A stretch of 29,066 nt of DNA from IMG/VR virus record IMGVR_UViG_3300025117_000199, positions 1-29,066 of that record; one strand, given 5' to 3'. This document shows, piece after piece, positions 7,144 through 15,386 of this stretch. Position 1 is the stretch's first letter. Each line of letters opens with the position of its first letter. The notes under the pieces are model-generated. The model did not search any database. It was not told the origin of the DNA and worked only from the letters and a program-made list of their open reading frames with translations. Source of the DNA: a virus. The position numbers were made by a program, and so were the translations under genes.

Positions 7144-9453
7144 ATGGCTACACTTTTAGAACTAGTAAATCAATTTATCGGAGACGTATTGGCAGGGAAC
7201 ATATATACAAACTTAAGACCATTCACCGATGCTTCTGTAACACCTTTACGTTCCATTGATGGCTTGGCTCATCCACACGATCATTCTAATGTAATTCCTG
7301 GTCCTGGTTCAGTGCCGCCAGTTAAAATGCATAGTCCGCCTCCACAAACGAGGAATGAAATTTATCAATTTGGCGTTGATAAACTCAACATCCCGCAACA
7401 AGTTGTCACTTCTCAACAGAAGGATGTTCTTTTAACTAGAGAACAAATTTATGCTCCCAACCTTCCGCCACCACCAACACCAGATGCTGGGCAAGAGAAT
7501 ATAACTAACGATCCAAAGTTTGCAAAAATGCAATCTTTTGATCCAACAATTCGATCAGAAAAATATTTACAAGATTTTGCTAATTCTCCATCTCCACCTG
7601 CGGGAAATACTTTGTCTAACGCAAAACAACTTATTTCTAACATCGGAGGAACGCCAATCTCTAAACCTACTGCTGGTGATATATTAGCAAGTGTCGGTCA
7701 GTCTCCGCTTAATCCAGAAGCACATAAAGATATAGTTAAAGCAGATCCTTCTTTTAGAAAAGGTCAATCCTTTGATCCAGTAAGGAGAAGTGATATTTAT
7801 AGAATTACAGACAGAGACCAACAAATAAGATCTAACATCGGAGGAACGCCTGATTCTGTAGAAACTTTAGGAGACCTTAAAGCAAAACAAGGTTTACCTC
7901 CTTCTCCGTCGCTTAAGTTCAGAGGCCCAAGATCAGGTGATGTACCATCAGAAAGTTCTTTGTTTGCAAAACCACTCATACAGCCATCTAGAAATGATGT
8001 TTATAAAGATTTTGATTCTGCTGGAAATGCTTTACGACCAGACGGCAAACCTCCTGTTATGGCCCTAGATCAGATAACTTCTAAAACTGCTCGAAGTGAT
8101 TTTGCTTCTGTGCAAGGTCAAATTGGAAAAGACTTTGCTAGCGCTCACAGGCTTGGCAATCTTTATGATGATGGCGATATTTCTATTGGAGCCCGTGGTG
8201 GTAGATATGGATTGTTTACTTCTCCTGTACCATCTGAGTTGAGAACATTTGACGTTGTTGCTGTTGCGCATTGGCTTAGAAATATTGGTAGAGAGTTTGG
8301 TGCGCTTCCAATACAAGACAATAATTTTGAGAACAAAGTACACAGACCAGCAGAAATGATTTCTAAGGGCGTTACATTTTTGGCAAGTCAATTTCTTTTG
8401 GCGTCTTTAAATCCAGGTGGTATAAGTCCGCTCGGCACAACAGAAAAAGGTCCTACCAATATGAGTCCTTTGAATGCTGTGTATAATCCATTGGCTATAC
8501 CTACTGCTGCGTTACCTATATTAAGAGGCACCGACGTTACAGGAATTACAATTGGTGCGCTGACCACAGACTACAAAACAAGTCTTTTAGCGAGAATTCC
8601 ACTTCAAGCTGATGTTCTTTCTTTGAAGGGCGAAACATCTTCTATGCCTGATTTGCCTGGCTTTCAAACACCAGAAACTGGCATAGATGCTCTTGATGCC
8701 GCGCTTGTTTCGGGTGTTGGTCCTTTGGATGCTGCATTTAGTCCTTTAGATGAAGAAAAAGGTTTTGTAGAAAAAGAATTTAGTGATCATGGTATTTATA
8801 TGCCATTTATGTTTCAGGATCTTAGAGACACTCCAGAAAAGTTTTTATACTTTAGAGCATTTTTAAAAGATGGTCTTACTGAAACATTTACTCCTGATTG
8901 GCAAGTTGATAGGTATTATGGTCGCGTAGATCAAATACCAGTTTATAAGGGAACGATAAGAAATGTAAATGTTGCTTTTGATGTTGTCGCTTGGGATCCT
9001 AAAGATTTGCCAGTAATCTATAGAAAGCTAGACAAGCTTCAGTCTATGGTTTATCCACTTTACGATACGAAGGGATTTTTAAAAACTGGTCCCATTGTAA
9101 GAATGAGAATAGGAGACCTATTCGCTACGGGAAACAAGAAAGGCATTCCAGGGTATATCACATTCTTAGATTTTGCTTATGATGATGGAATCTGGAATAT
9201 ACAGGAAAATTTTAAGGTTCCAAGAAAAATTTCTGTATCTTTGAGCTATACTATTATCCACGATGGCAACCCTGGCATATATCCATTTTCTGGTCAATTG
9301 CTTTCAGATGACACCGAAAATCCAACAGGACCAACAACATTTGGGGCAGCGAAATTTGTTACGCAAGCAGAAAGCAGAGACACTACAATTTCTGTATCAA
9401 AAGCTGAAATAAGGAAAATTTTTGATCAAGTCAAAAATAAGACTGGTATATAA
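7144..9453 (+). CDS. Large baseplate or tube-cap structural protein with repetitive Pro-rich N-terminal half
   Basis: A 769-residue protein directly after the tape measure and before the gp53-like gene; the slot in T4 is held by gp48/gp54. Residues 1-300 are rich in Pro, Ser, Asn and Gly and look disordered. They hold two copies of a roughly 65-residue unit with 'QSFDP' and 'SNIGGTP' marks. The folded C-terminal part (about 540-745) contains 'FLYFRAFLKDGLTETFTPDW', a 'YYGRVDQIPVYKGT' motif and 'RKISVSLSYTIIHDG', a pattern I associate with baseplate or tube-initiator proteins of large myoviruses. Enzymatic motifs are absent. Start ATG 7144 is 11 bases after the tape measure stop, with a weak ribosome site. 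Structural role is fairly sure; the exact T4 equivalent is not. Confidence 0.68.
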   Translation: MATLLELVNQFIGDVLAGNIYTNLRPFTDASVTPLRSIDGLAHPHDHSNVIPGPGSVPPVKMHSPPPQTRNEIYQFGVDKLNIPQQVVTSQQKDVLLTREQIYAPNLPPPPTPDAGQENITNDPKFAKMQSFDPTIRSEKYLQDFANSPSPPAGNTLSNAKQLISNIGGTPISKPTAGDILASVGQSPLNPEAHKDIVKADPSFRKGQSFDPVRRSDIYRITDRDQQIRSNIGGTPDSVETLGDLKAKQGLPPSPSLKFRGPRSGDVPSESSLFAKPLIQPSRNDVYKDFDSAGNALRPDGKPPVMALDQITSKTARSDFASVQGQIGKDFASAHRLGNLYDDGDISIGARGGRYGLFTSPVPSELRTFDVVAVAHWLRNIGREFGALPIQDNNFENKVHRPAEMISKGVTFLASQFLLASLNPGGISPLGTTEKGPTNMSPLNAVYNPLAIPTAALPILRGTDVTGITIGALTTDYKTSLLARIPLQADVLSLKGETSSMPDLPGFQTPETGIDALDAALVSGVGPLDAAFSPLDEEKGFVEKEFSDHGIYMPFMFQDLRDTPEKFLYFRAFLKDGLTETFTPDWQVDRYYGRVDQIPVYKGTIRNVNVAFDVVAWDPKDLPVIYRKLDKLQSMVYPLYDTKGFLKTGPIVRMRIGDLFATGNKKGIPGYITFLDFAYDDGIWNIQENFKVPRKISVSLSYTIIHDGNPGIYPFSGQLLSDDTENPTGPTTFGAAKFVTQAESRDTTISVSKAEIRKIFDQVKNKTGI
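7636..7850 (+). repeat. In-frame repeat in the 7144 gene
   Basis: An identical 20-base string starts at 7636 and again at 7831, 195 bases (65 codons) apart, encoding SNIGGTP both times. A second pair of related peptides, 'KMQSFDPTIRSEKY' and 'KGQSFDPVRRSDIY', precedes each copy by different distances. This indicates a diverged duplication of a linker unit within the baseplate protein. Confidence 0.7.
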
Positions 9454-9455
9454 TC

Positions 9456-9734
9456 ATGGCATTCAGCAGATATCGCAACCTTAACATTTTAGAAGGAAAG
9501 TTTTATGAAACAAGCACATTTCCTTCAAAAGAAAAATTGGATGCTATTTCCACATTTCAAATAAGAATTGCAAATTTTGACAGGTTGGATAATTTAGCAT
9601 TTAAGCATCTTGGCTCTGGTGAATACTGGTGGGTCATAGCACTCCTAAATAATATTGATTGGGCATATAAGTTTGAAGAAGGACAAGTCTTGAGAATTCC
9701 CGTTGATGTTCAGGATGTTTTGAAACTATTTTAA
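9456..9734 (+). CDS. Baseplate wedge protein, gp53-like
   Basis: A 92-residue protein of the gp53 family, which in T4 joins baseplate wedges to the hub and each other. Recognisable features are an N-terminal tyrosine-containing arm, 'ISTFQIRIANFDRLDNLAFKHLGSGEYWWVIALLNNI' spread over residues 31-67 (the conserved 'YWWVIALLNN' helix), and 'FEEGQVLRIP' at 74-83, a LysM-like ending. The match over nearly the full length makes this one of the clearer structural calls. ATG 9456 follows the upstream stop by two bases, and the downstream ATG abuts its own stop, so the three baseplate genes are transcribed and probably translated together. T4 gp53 is longer (196 residues); here only the core is present. 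Confidence 0.82.
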   Translation: MAFSRYRNLNILEGKFYETSTFPSKEKLDAISTFQIRIANFDRLDNLAFKHLGSGEYWWVIALLNNIDWAYKFEEGQVLRIPVDVQDVLKLF

Positions 9735-11492
9735 ATGACTGCTATAAATTATTTTTATATTGCCAAAGATTCAACCGATAAGGCTCCTGATACGAAGGTC
9801 AATGAAATTAAACCACTCCTTAACGATAGGAAGCTATTTAATCCTATTTTTAATTTTGAATCTTCTTTTGTTTCCGATCTCCAATCTGTATCTGCTATAG
9901 ATCTAGCTTCTTCAGAACCTTTTATATCTCTCAAAACAATGAAATTAGATGGTGGCGTATTGCAAGATATGAATGTGTCATTCTTTCACAAACCATTGGA
10001 TATGTCAAAAATTAATAGTGGAGAAAGATATTCTGATAGGACGCAAATGTCACTAAAAGAAATTGAAATATCTACTGATTTAGCAAGCGGATATCTTTAT
10101 TATACGAATGTAAAAATAAGAATAAAAATTCATAAGCCAGACGTACTTGTCAATAGTTCTCTTATGAGCTTTTTATTTCCTTCTGCTCCAATGCTTTTGG
10201 AGTATGGATGGAATTCTCCGAATACTTTTTTAAATCAAAAAGAAAAACTTTTATTTTCTGTCAAGACATACGATATCTCTTATGACGAAACAGGACAAAT
10301 TGATTTAAGCGTTGAAGGTATGGCATTTAATGATAAATTTTCTAATGTTTATATAGGAGACCTAGGCGATGAAGTTAGCAATAGCACAACTTCAGGAAAT
10401 CAGTTTGATGGAATTTTCACAACCTACAAACAGATTAAGACATACGAATCCTATATTAATGAAGTTCAACAAAGACACGATTCTAATACAAATGATCCAG
10501 AAATAAAAAAACAATATATTATAGATTTTAATAATATTGAAAAACAAGTTCGTGGCAAAATTTCCAAGAATTTTTCAGAAAGATCTGAACATCTTTCTGA
10601 TCGTCGTTTAATAAAAAAAATTGCCTTTTCTAGTAAGCGCGGTCGTCACAAAATAGATTGTATTCCGTTTCATGATTTGTTTAGCACGCTATGCCACGAT
10701 ACATTGCAGGCTTTAGGCAAAATTATGCCAGATGTTAGCAAACTAAGAGTCATATACGGGAACTTTAACGAAAAGACTCCAAAAATACAAGGAGTCACTA
10801 GCAAATCTATTGCTGAGTTTCCCATTAATTTGAATGATTTTAGAGCCAAAATAGAAAACTACAGAGATAAAGGAAAGATTGTCATTACCATATCTGATCT
10901 TTTAAATACAATTATTTCTAACTTTATAGAAAATAAAGAATATTGGAATGCAGCTCACCCTATTGGAGACGAATTTAACATGCCAGATATAGCAATTAAT
11001 TTTTCTAACAATGGGGACACAATTGACTTGTCTATCATAGATACAAAGTTTGGTATTCCTCCAACAATTTCAAGAGTTCCAAAAGGAAAAACTTCTTATG
11101 ATGCATTTAAGTCTGCTGTGTTAAATGGCTTAACTGTGCCAGTGGTCACTCTTGGCCACGCTAATTCATTTATTAAAAACATTTCATTATCTCAAATTAG
11201 TGATGCATACATGAAGGCAGCCTTAATAGAAAGAATGAGCAGGGATAGAATTATCGGTCCTCGTTCAACAATAGCTCCAGGACAAGCTCTAGATGAAGTT
11301 CCTGTTACTCCGTTGACTCTTCCTCTGAAGGGCGCAGGAAATTTGTTAGGTCATCCTGGATGGAAACCGTTTAGAGTTTTCTTTTTAGAGGCTGGCATAT
11401 TTATGATAGATGGTCTTTACAAAATTACAAAAGTTGTTCATAGACTTAGTGCAGAGGGTTTTAATACTAATATAGAATTTATGTGGCACTAA
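9735..11492 (+). CDS. Probable baseplate hub protein (gp27/gpD-like)
   Basis: A 585-residue protein directly abutting the gp53-like gene. Its middle has 'PMLLEYGWNSP' (around 150), which I associate with hub-type baseplate proteins, followed by beta-rich 'KTYDISYDETGQIDLSVEGMA'. The last 40 residues ('FFLEAGIFMIDGLYKITKVVH', then a beta strand) resemble the closing module of gp27/gpD hub proteins, which has a 'Y-x-V-x-x-V-x-H' element. Such proteins form the trimeric ring on which the spike and tube sit. No lysozyme domain is present. Alternatives are another tail-terminus or wedge protein; position between gp53 and the end of the tail run supports the hub. Confidence 0.6.
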   Translation: MTAINYFYIAKDSTDKAPDTKVNEIKPLLNDRKLFNPIFNFESSFVSDLQSVSAIDLASSEPFISLKTMKLDGGVLQDMNVSFFHKPLDMSKINSGERYSDRTQMSLKEIEISTDLASGYLYYTNVKIRIKIHKPDVLVNSSLMSFLFPSAPMLLEYGWNSPNTFLNQKEKLLFSVKTYDISYDETGQIDLSVEGMAFNDKFSNVYIGDLGDEVSNSTTSGNQFDGIFTTYKQIKTYESYINEVQQRHDSNTNDPEIKKQYIIDFNNIEKQVRGKISKNFSERSEHLSDRRLIKKIAFSSKRGRHKIDCIPFHDLFSTLCHDTLQALGKIMPDVSKLRVIYGNFNEKTPKIQGVTSKSIAEFPINLNDFRAKIENYRDKGKIVITISDLLNTIISNFIENKEYWNAAHPIGDEFNMPDIAINFSNNGDTIDLSIIDTKFGIPPTISRVPKGKTSYDAFKSAVLNGLTVPVVTLGHANSFIKNISLSQISDAYMKAALIERMSRDRIIGPRSTIAPGQALDEVPVTPLTLPLKGAGNLLGHPGWKPFRVFFLEAGIFMIDGLYKITKVVHRLSAEGFNTNIEFMWH

Positions 11493-11496
11493 GTTG

Positions 11497-11505
11497 TGAT
11501 ATACT
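11497..11505 (+). promoter_or_regulatory. Extended -10 promoter for the polymerase operon, placing GTG at +1
   Basis: TG (11497-11498), one base, TATACT (11500-11505). No good -35 is present 16-18 bases upstream. The expected start is at 11512, which is the GTG of the next gene, and no Shine-Dalgarno site precedes that GTG. The flanking TTGTGATATAC resembles the TTGTGTTATT promoters at 3329 and 4554. Confidence 0.45.
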
Positions 11506-11511
11506 ATCTGT

Positions 11512-12747
11512 GTGAGCACAGAATTTGTTAATTCTCTAAAAGATAAGTTTTTCAGTATCAGACAAACAGATGAATTAGTTTGTTTTGACTTTTTTAACTC
11601 TTATCCATTTTTAGACAAGAACAAAATCATATATGACGTTAAAACTTTATATGATTTGGCGGGCTACGAAACAGATGATTTAGTTCCCTTGGCCGAAAAG
11701 GTCCTTGGCAGATCTAGGATTGCTAATTATATTTTGCTTTCTAAAAAAATGAATGCTTATTTAAAGAGCTATAAGGATTCAAAAATAGATTATAGTAAAT
11801 TTTCTATAGAAAGATTGCTACCAAAAGATCTTTATGAAAAAATTTGTTCTGAAAGATCAGCCATTCTCTATGAACTTTATCAAAAGAGTGAAGAGAAAGA
11901 GTTCTATAAAACTTTTTTTTCTGTTTTAAAGTGTCTTTTTGAAATATCTAGTAGCCCACTTTATATAGATTTAAATTCAATCAAAGAGGATAATTCTCGC
12001 TTTTCTAGTTTGATTAGATTATTAGCAAAGAACGATCAACTTTTTCTTCATTTTAGTGCCGTAGGAGCAAAAACAGGTAGACTTTCTTTTAAGAAGGGAA
12101 CAGTTAGCATATATCATTTACCAAAAGAATTAAGAAAATGTATTGTAGCTCCTAAAGATTATCAAATTGTGCAATTTGACTTTAAAAGCTTTCAGCCTAG
12201 ATTGGCAATTTTTTGTACGGACGATAAAGACTTTAGAAATAAATTTGTGGATGTTGAAGATATTTATTCTGTATTTCCTGGCGAGCGAGAAAAAAACAAG
12301 ATAGAATTTTTGTCTTGGATGTTCGCTAAAAAGAGGAAACATCCAATATTTGATGATGTCGCAGGCGCTATTTTGTTTTTCAGAAAAAAATTGCTTTCGG
12401 TTAAGCATAATGACAAATTAGTTAACAAGTTTGGCAGAACTCTCCATTGTGGCAACGAGGAAGAAAATATAGTATTTCAGAATTATATTACCTCAAACGA
12501 GGTTGATGCTATACTAACATTGATGGTTTCAATCCATCAGAGCTTAAAAGATAGGAAGTCTAGAATATTGCTTCCTTTTCATGATTGTATCATTTTTTAC
12601 ATACATGATTCCGAAATGGCACTTATAAAAGAAATTAAAAATATTATGGAAACAAAACACAAGGATTTATTTGGTTCTAGTTTTCCTGTTACTGTCAAAA
12701 TAGGACAAAATTTTGGGAATATGAAAACATTTAAGGAGCTTTCATGA
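11512..12747 (+). CDS. Divergent family A DNA polymerase, polymerase domain only
   Basis: A 411-residue protein matching the polymerase half of Pol I. Residues 188-192 read TGRLS. Motif A is 'VQFDFKSFQPRLAI' with Asp223. A 'FGRTLHCG' (307-314) and 'NYITSNEVDAILTLM' (324-338) correspond to the fingers-to-palm segment before motif C. Motif C is 'LPFHDCIIFYI' with His357-Asp358; the usual Glu after Asp is Cys. The O-helix region (about 262-280) is poorly conserved. No 3'-5' or 5'-3' exonuclease domain is present. Start is GTG 11512, apparently leaderless. It follows the tail genes and opens the replication module. Since a Pol III alpha gene lies at 26876, this may serve in repair, primer processing or a special replication step. 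Whether it is catalytically active is uncertain because of the motif changes. Confidence 0.72.
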   Translation: MSTEFVNSLKDKFFSIRQTDELVCFDFFNSYPFLDKNKIIYDVKTLYDLAGYETDDLVPLAEKVLGRSRIANYILLSKKMNAYLKSYKDSKIDYSKFSIERLLPKDLYEKICSERSAILYELYQKSEEKEFYKTFFSVLKCLFEISSSPLYIDLNSIKEDNSRFSSLIRLLAKNDQLFLHFSAVGAKTGRLSFKKGTVSIYHLPKELRKCIVAPKDYQIVQFDFKSFQPRLAIFCTDDKDFRNKFVDVEDIYSVFPGEREKNKIEFLSWMFAKKRKHPIFDDVAGAILFFRKKLLSVKHNDKLVNKFGRTLHCGNEEENIVFQNYITSNEVDAILTLMVSIHQSLKDRKSRILLPFHDCIIFYIHDSEMALIKEIKNIMETKHKDLFGSSFPVTVKIGQNFGNMKTFKELS

Positions 12748-13085
12748 AAAAGAGTTTGCTATTATTGGTGCTTTTGTGTGGCTGCGCAGGTTCAAAGCCC
12801 GCTACCGCAGACACAAAATCTTCTGTAAATATTATTTTATCTTCAGATAGTAAGACTCGTGCTATTATAAATGATAATCTTCCTTTGAGGTGTGCTTTTA
12901 TAAAGGAATGGGATGTAAGTACTATCAGAGATGACAAGAGAAAAGAGGGATGTTGGTGTATGTATCCTCCTTTTGTTGGTCCTAGTTCTGGACTTTTAAT
13001 AACATTTAGATACATGGAAGATAATTTTTGTACAGGAGAAGAAAAAAAATTACCTGAAAAGTCTGACGAGGAGATGAAGCTTTAA
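12744..13085 (+). CDS. Predicted lipoprotein
   Basis: A 113-residue secreted protein. The N-terminus is MKK followed by a Leu/Val run and the lipobox L-C-G-C with Cys14 as the lipidation site. Residue +2 is Ala, not Asp, so outer-membrane sorting is expected in a Gram-negative host. The mature part holds five Cys (including the pair in 'EGCWCMYPP') that could form disulfides in the periplasm, and an acidic/basic tail. ATG 12744 overlaps the polymerase stop (ATGA), so translation is coupled. Phage lipoproteins are often superinfection-exclusion or receptor-blocking factors or outer spanins; nothing in the sequence decides between these. It seems out of place inside a replication operon. Confidence 0.72.
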   Translation: MKKSLLLLVLLCGCAGSKPATADTKSSVNIILSSDSKTRAIINDNLPLRCAFIKEWDVSTIRDDKRKEGCWCMYPPFVGPSSGLLITFRYMEDNFCTGEEKKLPEKSDEEMKL

Positions 13086-13346
13086 ATGGTTGGAAATAAA
13101 CAACTTTATAAGCATTGGGATAAGCCTTCCTTGGAACGCCAAGTGCTTGATATTAAACAACAATTTGAAAAAAATATAGTTGAAAATAGCCCAGCTGAAA
13201 CACTAATTATACCAACAGAAATTGTTGTAGAAAAAGTTTTACCAGAACCAGTCGAACAGGTTATAATAACTAAGCCTCGCAAGCCGACTAGAAAAAAAGA
13301 TAGTAAAATATTAAAAAACAACAAAAACAAATTAAAAAACACTTAA
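13086..13346 (+). CDS. Small protein of unknown function with basic C-terminus
   Basis: An 86-residue protein not recognised. The N-terminal 30 residues form a likely helix ('KPSLERQVLDIKQQFEKN'). The middle is Pro/Val/Glu-rich and the last 25 residues are strongly basic ('KPRKPTRKKDSK'). ATG 13086 follows the upstream TAA without a gap, and the gp32-like gene begins 16 bases downstream. The basic tail and its place beside the single-stranded DNA-binding protein suggest nucleic acid contact, but this is a guess from composition and context. It has no membrane segment or catalytic motif. Confidence 0.6.
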   Translation: MVGNKQLYKHWDKPSLERQVLDIKQQFEKNIVENSPAETLIIPTEIVVEKVLPEPVEQVIITKPRKPTRKKDSKILKNNKNKLKNT

Positions 13347-13362
13347 GGAGATTAAAAACATT

Positions 13363-14172
13363 ATGGCATTAGACACACAAAAATTAAAAGAAAAATTAGA
13401 TTTACTAAAAAATCCAAAAAATAGAAACCAAAAGGGCGAAAGAAAACAGTGGCCAACAGAAAAACCAAAAGCTGGAGATTCTAGAAAGGTTCGTCTTATT
13501 CAAAATCCATACAGCGAAGATCCGTTTGTAGAGCTATGGTTTCATTATGGCATAGGAGAAGGATCAGGTATTCTTTGCCCTCGCATGAATTCTGGCAAAA
13601 CATGTCCAGTTTGTGAATTTGGTTATTCTCTATATCAAAGCGGCGACAAAGAAACATCAAAACAGATGTTTGCTAGACAGAGAATTTATGCTGTCGTTGT
13701 TGACAGAGCCGACGCCGAGATGACGCCAAGATATTGGGGGTTCGGAAAAGAGGTTTATCAAGAGCTTATAGAGAAACTTCTTAATGAACAATATTCTGCA
13801 TATCTAGATCCAGTCAACGGTCTTGATGTAGAAGTAAAATGGGAAAAAAGAGGCGATTCAGCTTGGCTTAGAACAAAGCTTGAATTTGATAGAAAAGAGA
13901 GCAAGCTAGCTGATAGTAACAAAGTAAAAGAAATTATTAAAGCAATCCCAAGAATTGAAGATATTTTTAAACCACTAACTAATCAAGAAATTCACGAGAG
14001 ACTTAATGCGTGGCTCCACGTTACAGAAAAAGATGCCAAAGAGGTTGTAAAGTCAAATGGTAATGGTAGCAGCAAGACCGCTCCTGCACCTGCTGATGAG
14101 GCAGATTCTGTAGCGACAACAGCCAACATAGAAGATCTTGATAAGGCGTTTGAACAAGCTCTAAAGGGGTAA
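13363..14172 (+). CDS. Single-stranded DNA-binding protein, T4 gp32-like
   Basis: Coats single-stranded DNA at the fork and in recombination. It is 269 residues (T4 gp32 is 301). The basic N-terminus ('KLKEKLDLLKNPKNRNQKGE') is followed by an OB-fold core with a zinc site His61, Cys72, Cys81, Cys84, the spacing H-x10-C-x8-C-x2-C being very close to the gp32 zinc site. 'ARQRIYAVVVDR' (about 104-115) and 'YWGFGKEVYQEL' fit the core family. The linker from 225 is Ser/Asn/Ala-rich and ends in the acidic 'EDLDKAFEQALKG' tail, the segment that in gp32 binds partner proteins. Start ATG 13363 has GGAG at 13347-13350. A terminator follows and UvsX is next, so the recombination partners lie side by side. 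Confidence 0.9.
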   Translation: MALDTQKLKEKLDLLKNPKNRNQKGERKQWPTEKPKAGDSRKVRLIQNPYSEDPFVELWFHYGIGEGSGILCPRMNSGKTCPVCEFGYSLYQSGDKETSKQMFARQRIYAVVVDRADAEMTPRYWGFGKEVYQELIEKLLNEQYSAYLDPVNGLDVEVKWEKRGDSAWLRTKLEFDRKESKLADSNKVKEIIKAIPRIEDIFKPLTNQEIHERLNAWLHVTEKDAKEVVKSNGNGSSKTAPAPADEADSVATTANIEDLDKAFEQALKG

Positions 14173-14190
14173 TTTGTAAATATTCATAAG

Positions 14191-14228
14191 AACCAGTCCC
14201 AAAGAATAAATCTAGGGACTGGTTTTTT
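14191..14228 (+). terminator. Rho-independent terminator after the gp32-like gene
   Basis: AACCAGTCCC (14191-14200) pairs perfectly with GGGACTGGTT (14215-14224). The 14-base loop can shorten by AGA-TCT pairing, and a run of T's to 14228 follows. This is the only strong intrinsic terminator I found in the window. It separates the ssDNA-binding protein message from uvsX, whose ribosome site (TTAGGAG, 14234-14240) comes directly after; readthrough or partial termination would set the ratio of the two proteins. Confidence 0.88.
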
Positions 14229-14252
14229 ATTACTTAGGAGAATTATTTATTT

Positions 14253-15386
14253 ATGTCAAAGAAAGCAAAAGCAGAAGAGCACGATGAAGTTTTTGAATAT
14301 TTTAAGAAAGAATTGGATGCTGATGAAATTGATAAAGTAGAAAGTTTTATTTCTACTGGTTCTACGCTATTAGATTATGCTATTGCAAACAAACCAAACG
14401 GTGGTGTTCCTGTCGGTCGTATTACAGAAATTGCAGGCGGCGAAGCTTCTGGGAAAAGTTTACTTGCTTATCATATTATGGCGAATACTCAAAAACGAGG
14501 TGGTATTGCCGTTTATATTGACACAGAAAGAGCGGTCAATAATGAATTTTTGAGGAGAATGGGAGTTGATACAACTCCTGGAAAATTTATCAAACCCAAA
14601 AAAACTCCTGGGTCAATTGAGGAAGTTTTTGAATATATTGAAAAAGTTGTTATGCACACAAGGCTCAAGTTTCCAGAAAAGAATAGATTAGTAACCGTTA
14701 CGTGGGACAGCGTAGCCGCGACTCCAGGCAAAGAGGAGTTGGAAGTTGCCTACATAGATACTCCAAGAATGGGTGCAGAAGCACGCGCAATGAGCCGTTC
14801 GTTACGTAAAACTATGGACGCAATGGATGCTGGATATGTTACTCTTGTATGTATTAACCAACTTCGTGAAAAGATAGGGATTTCTTGGGGAGATTCAGAT
14901 ACGACACCTCACGGTAAAGCTCTTCCGTTTTATGCTTCTGTTCGTATAAAATTGAAATCAATTGGACAGATAAAAGTGAAAGATGGAAAAGCGGATATGA
15001 CTGTTGGCGTTTCTACTAGGGCGAAAGTATATAAAAACAAAGTTGGACCAAATTGGAGAGAAGTAGAATTTCCTTTAATGTATGATTTTGGTGTTGCTGA
15101 TGAAGTTAGTTGGCTTGAATTTATGAAGAAACTTGAATTTGTTAAAGTTAGCGGTGCTTGGTCTGTTCTTAATGTGAATGGCACGGAGCATTCTTTCCAG
15201 GGCTCATCTGGATGGAAAGAACTCCTCAAAAAGGAAGACGTTAAGAAGTTTGTTTTGGATGCAATAGAAACAAAGATGGTCAGAAAATTTGACAGAAAAC
15301 CAGATGAATTAGATATAGATGCTGAATCTCTTTTAGAAGTTGAACAGTTAAAAAGTGATTTAGAAAAAAGAGATAAAATTGTATGA
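14253..15386 (+). CDS. uvsX: UvsX/RecA-type recombinase
   Basis: ATP-dependent strand-exchange protein. It is 377 residues. Walker A is GGEASGKS at 62-69, 'YIDTE' (88-92) supplies the catalytic Glu92, Walker B is 'LVTVTWDSVAA' with Asp152, and the L2 region is 'INQLREKIG' with Gln203. The order and spacing are those of RecA/UvsX/RadA cores. The C-terminal about 60 residues are acidic and helical. ATG 14253 is preceded by TTAGGAG. It sits between the ssDNA-binding protein and a coupled unknown gene (ATGA overlap at 15383), with exonuclease and helicase genes downstream, forming a recombination-dependent replication set like that of T4. Confidence 0.92.
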   Translation: MSKKAKAEEHDEVFEYFKKELDADEIDKVESFISTGSTLLDYAIANKPNGGVPVGRITEIAGGEASGKSLLAYHIMANTQKRGGIAVYIDTERAVNNEFLRRMGVDTTPGKFIKPKKTPGSIEEVFEYIEKVVMHTRLKFPEKNRLVTVTWDSVAATPGKEELEVAYIDTPRMGAEARAMSRSLRKTMDAMDAGYVTLVCINQLREKIGISWGDSDTTPHGKALPFYASVRIKLKSIGQIKVKDGKADMTVGVSTRAKVYKNKVGPNWREVEFPLMYDFGVADEVSWLEFMKKLEFVKVSGAWSVLNVNGTEHSFQGSSGWKELLKKEDVKKFVLDAIETKMVRKFDRKPDELDIDAESLLEVEQLKSDLEKRDKIV

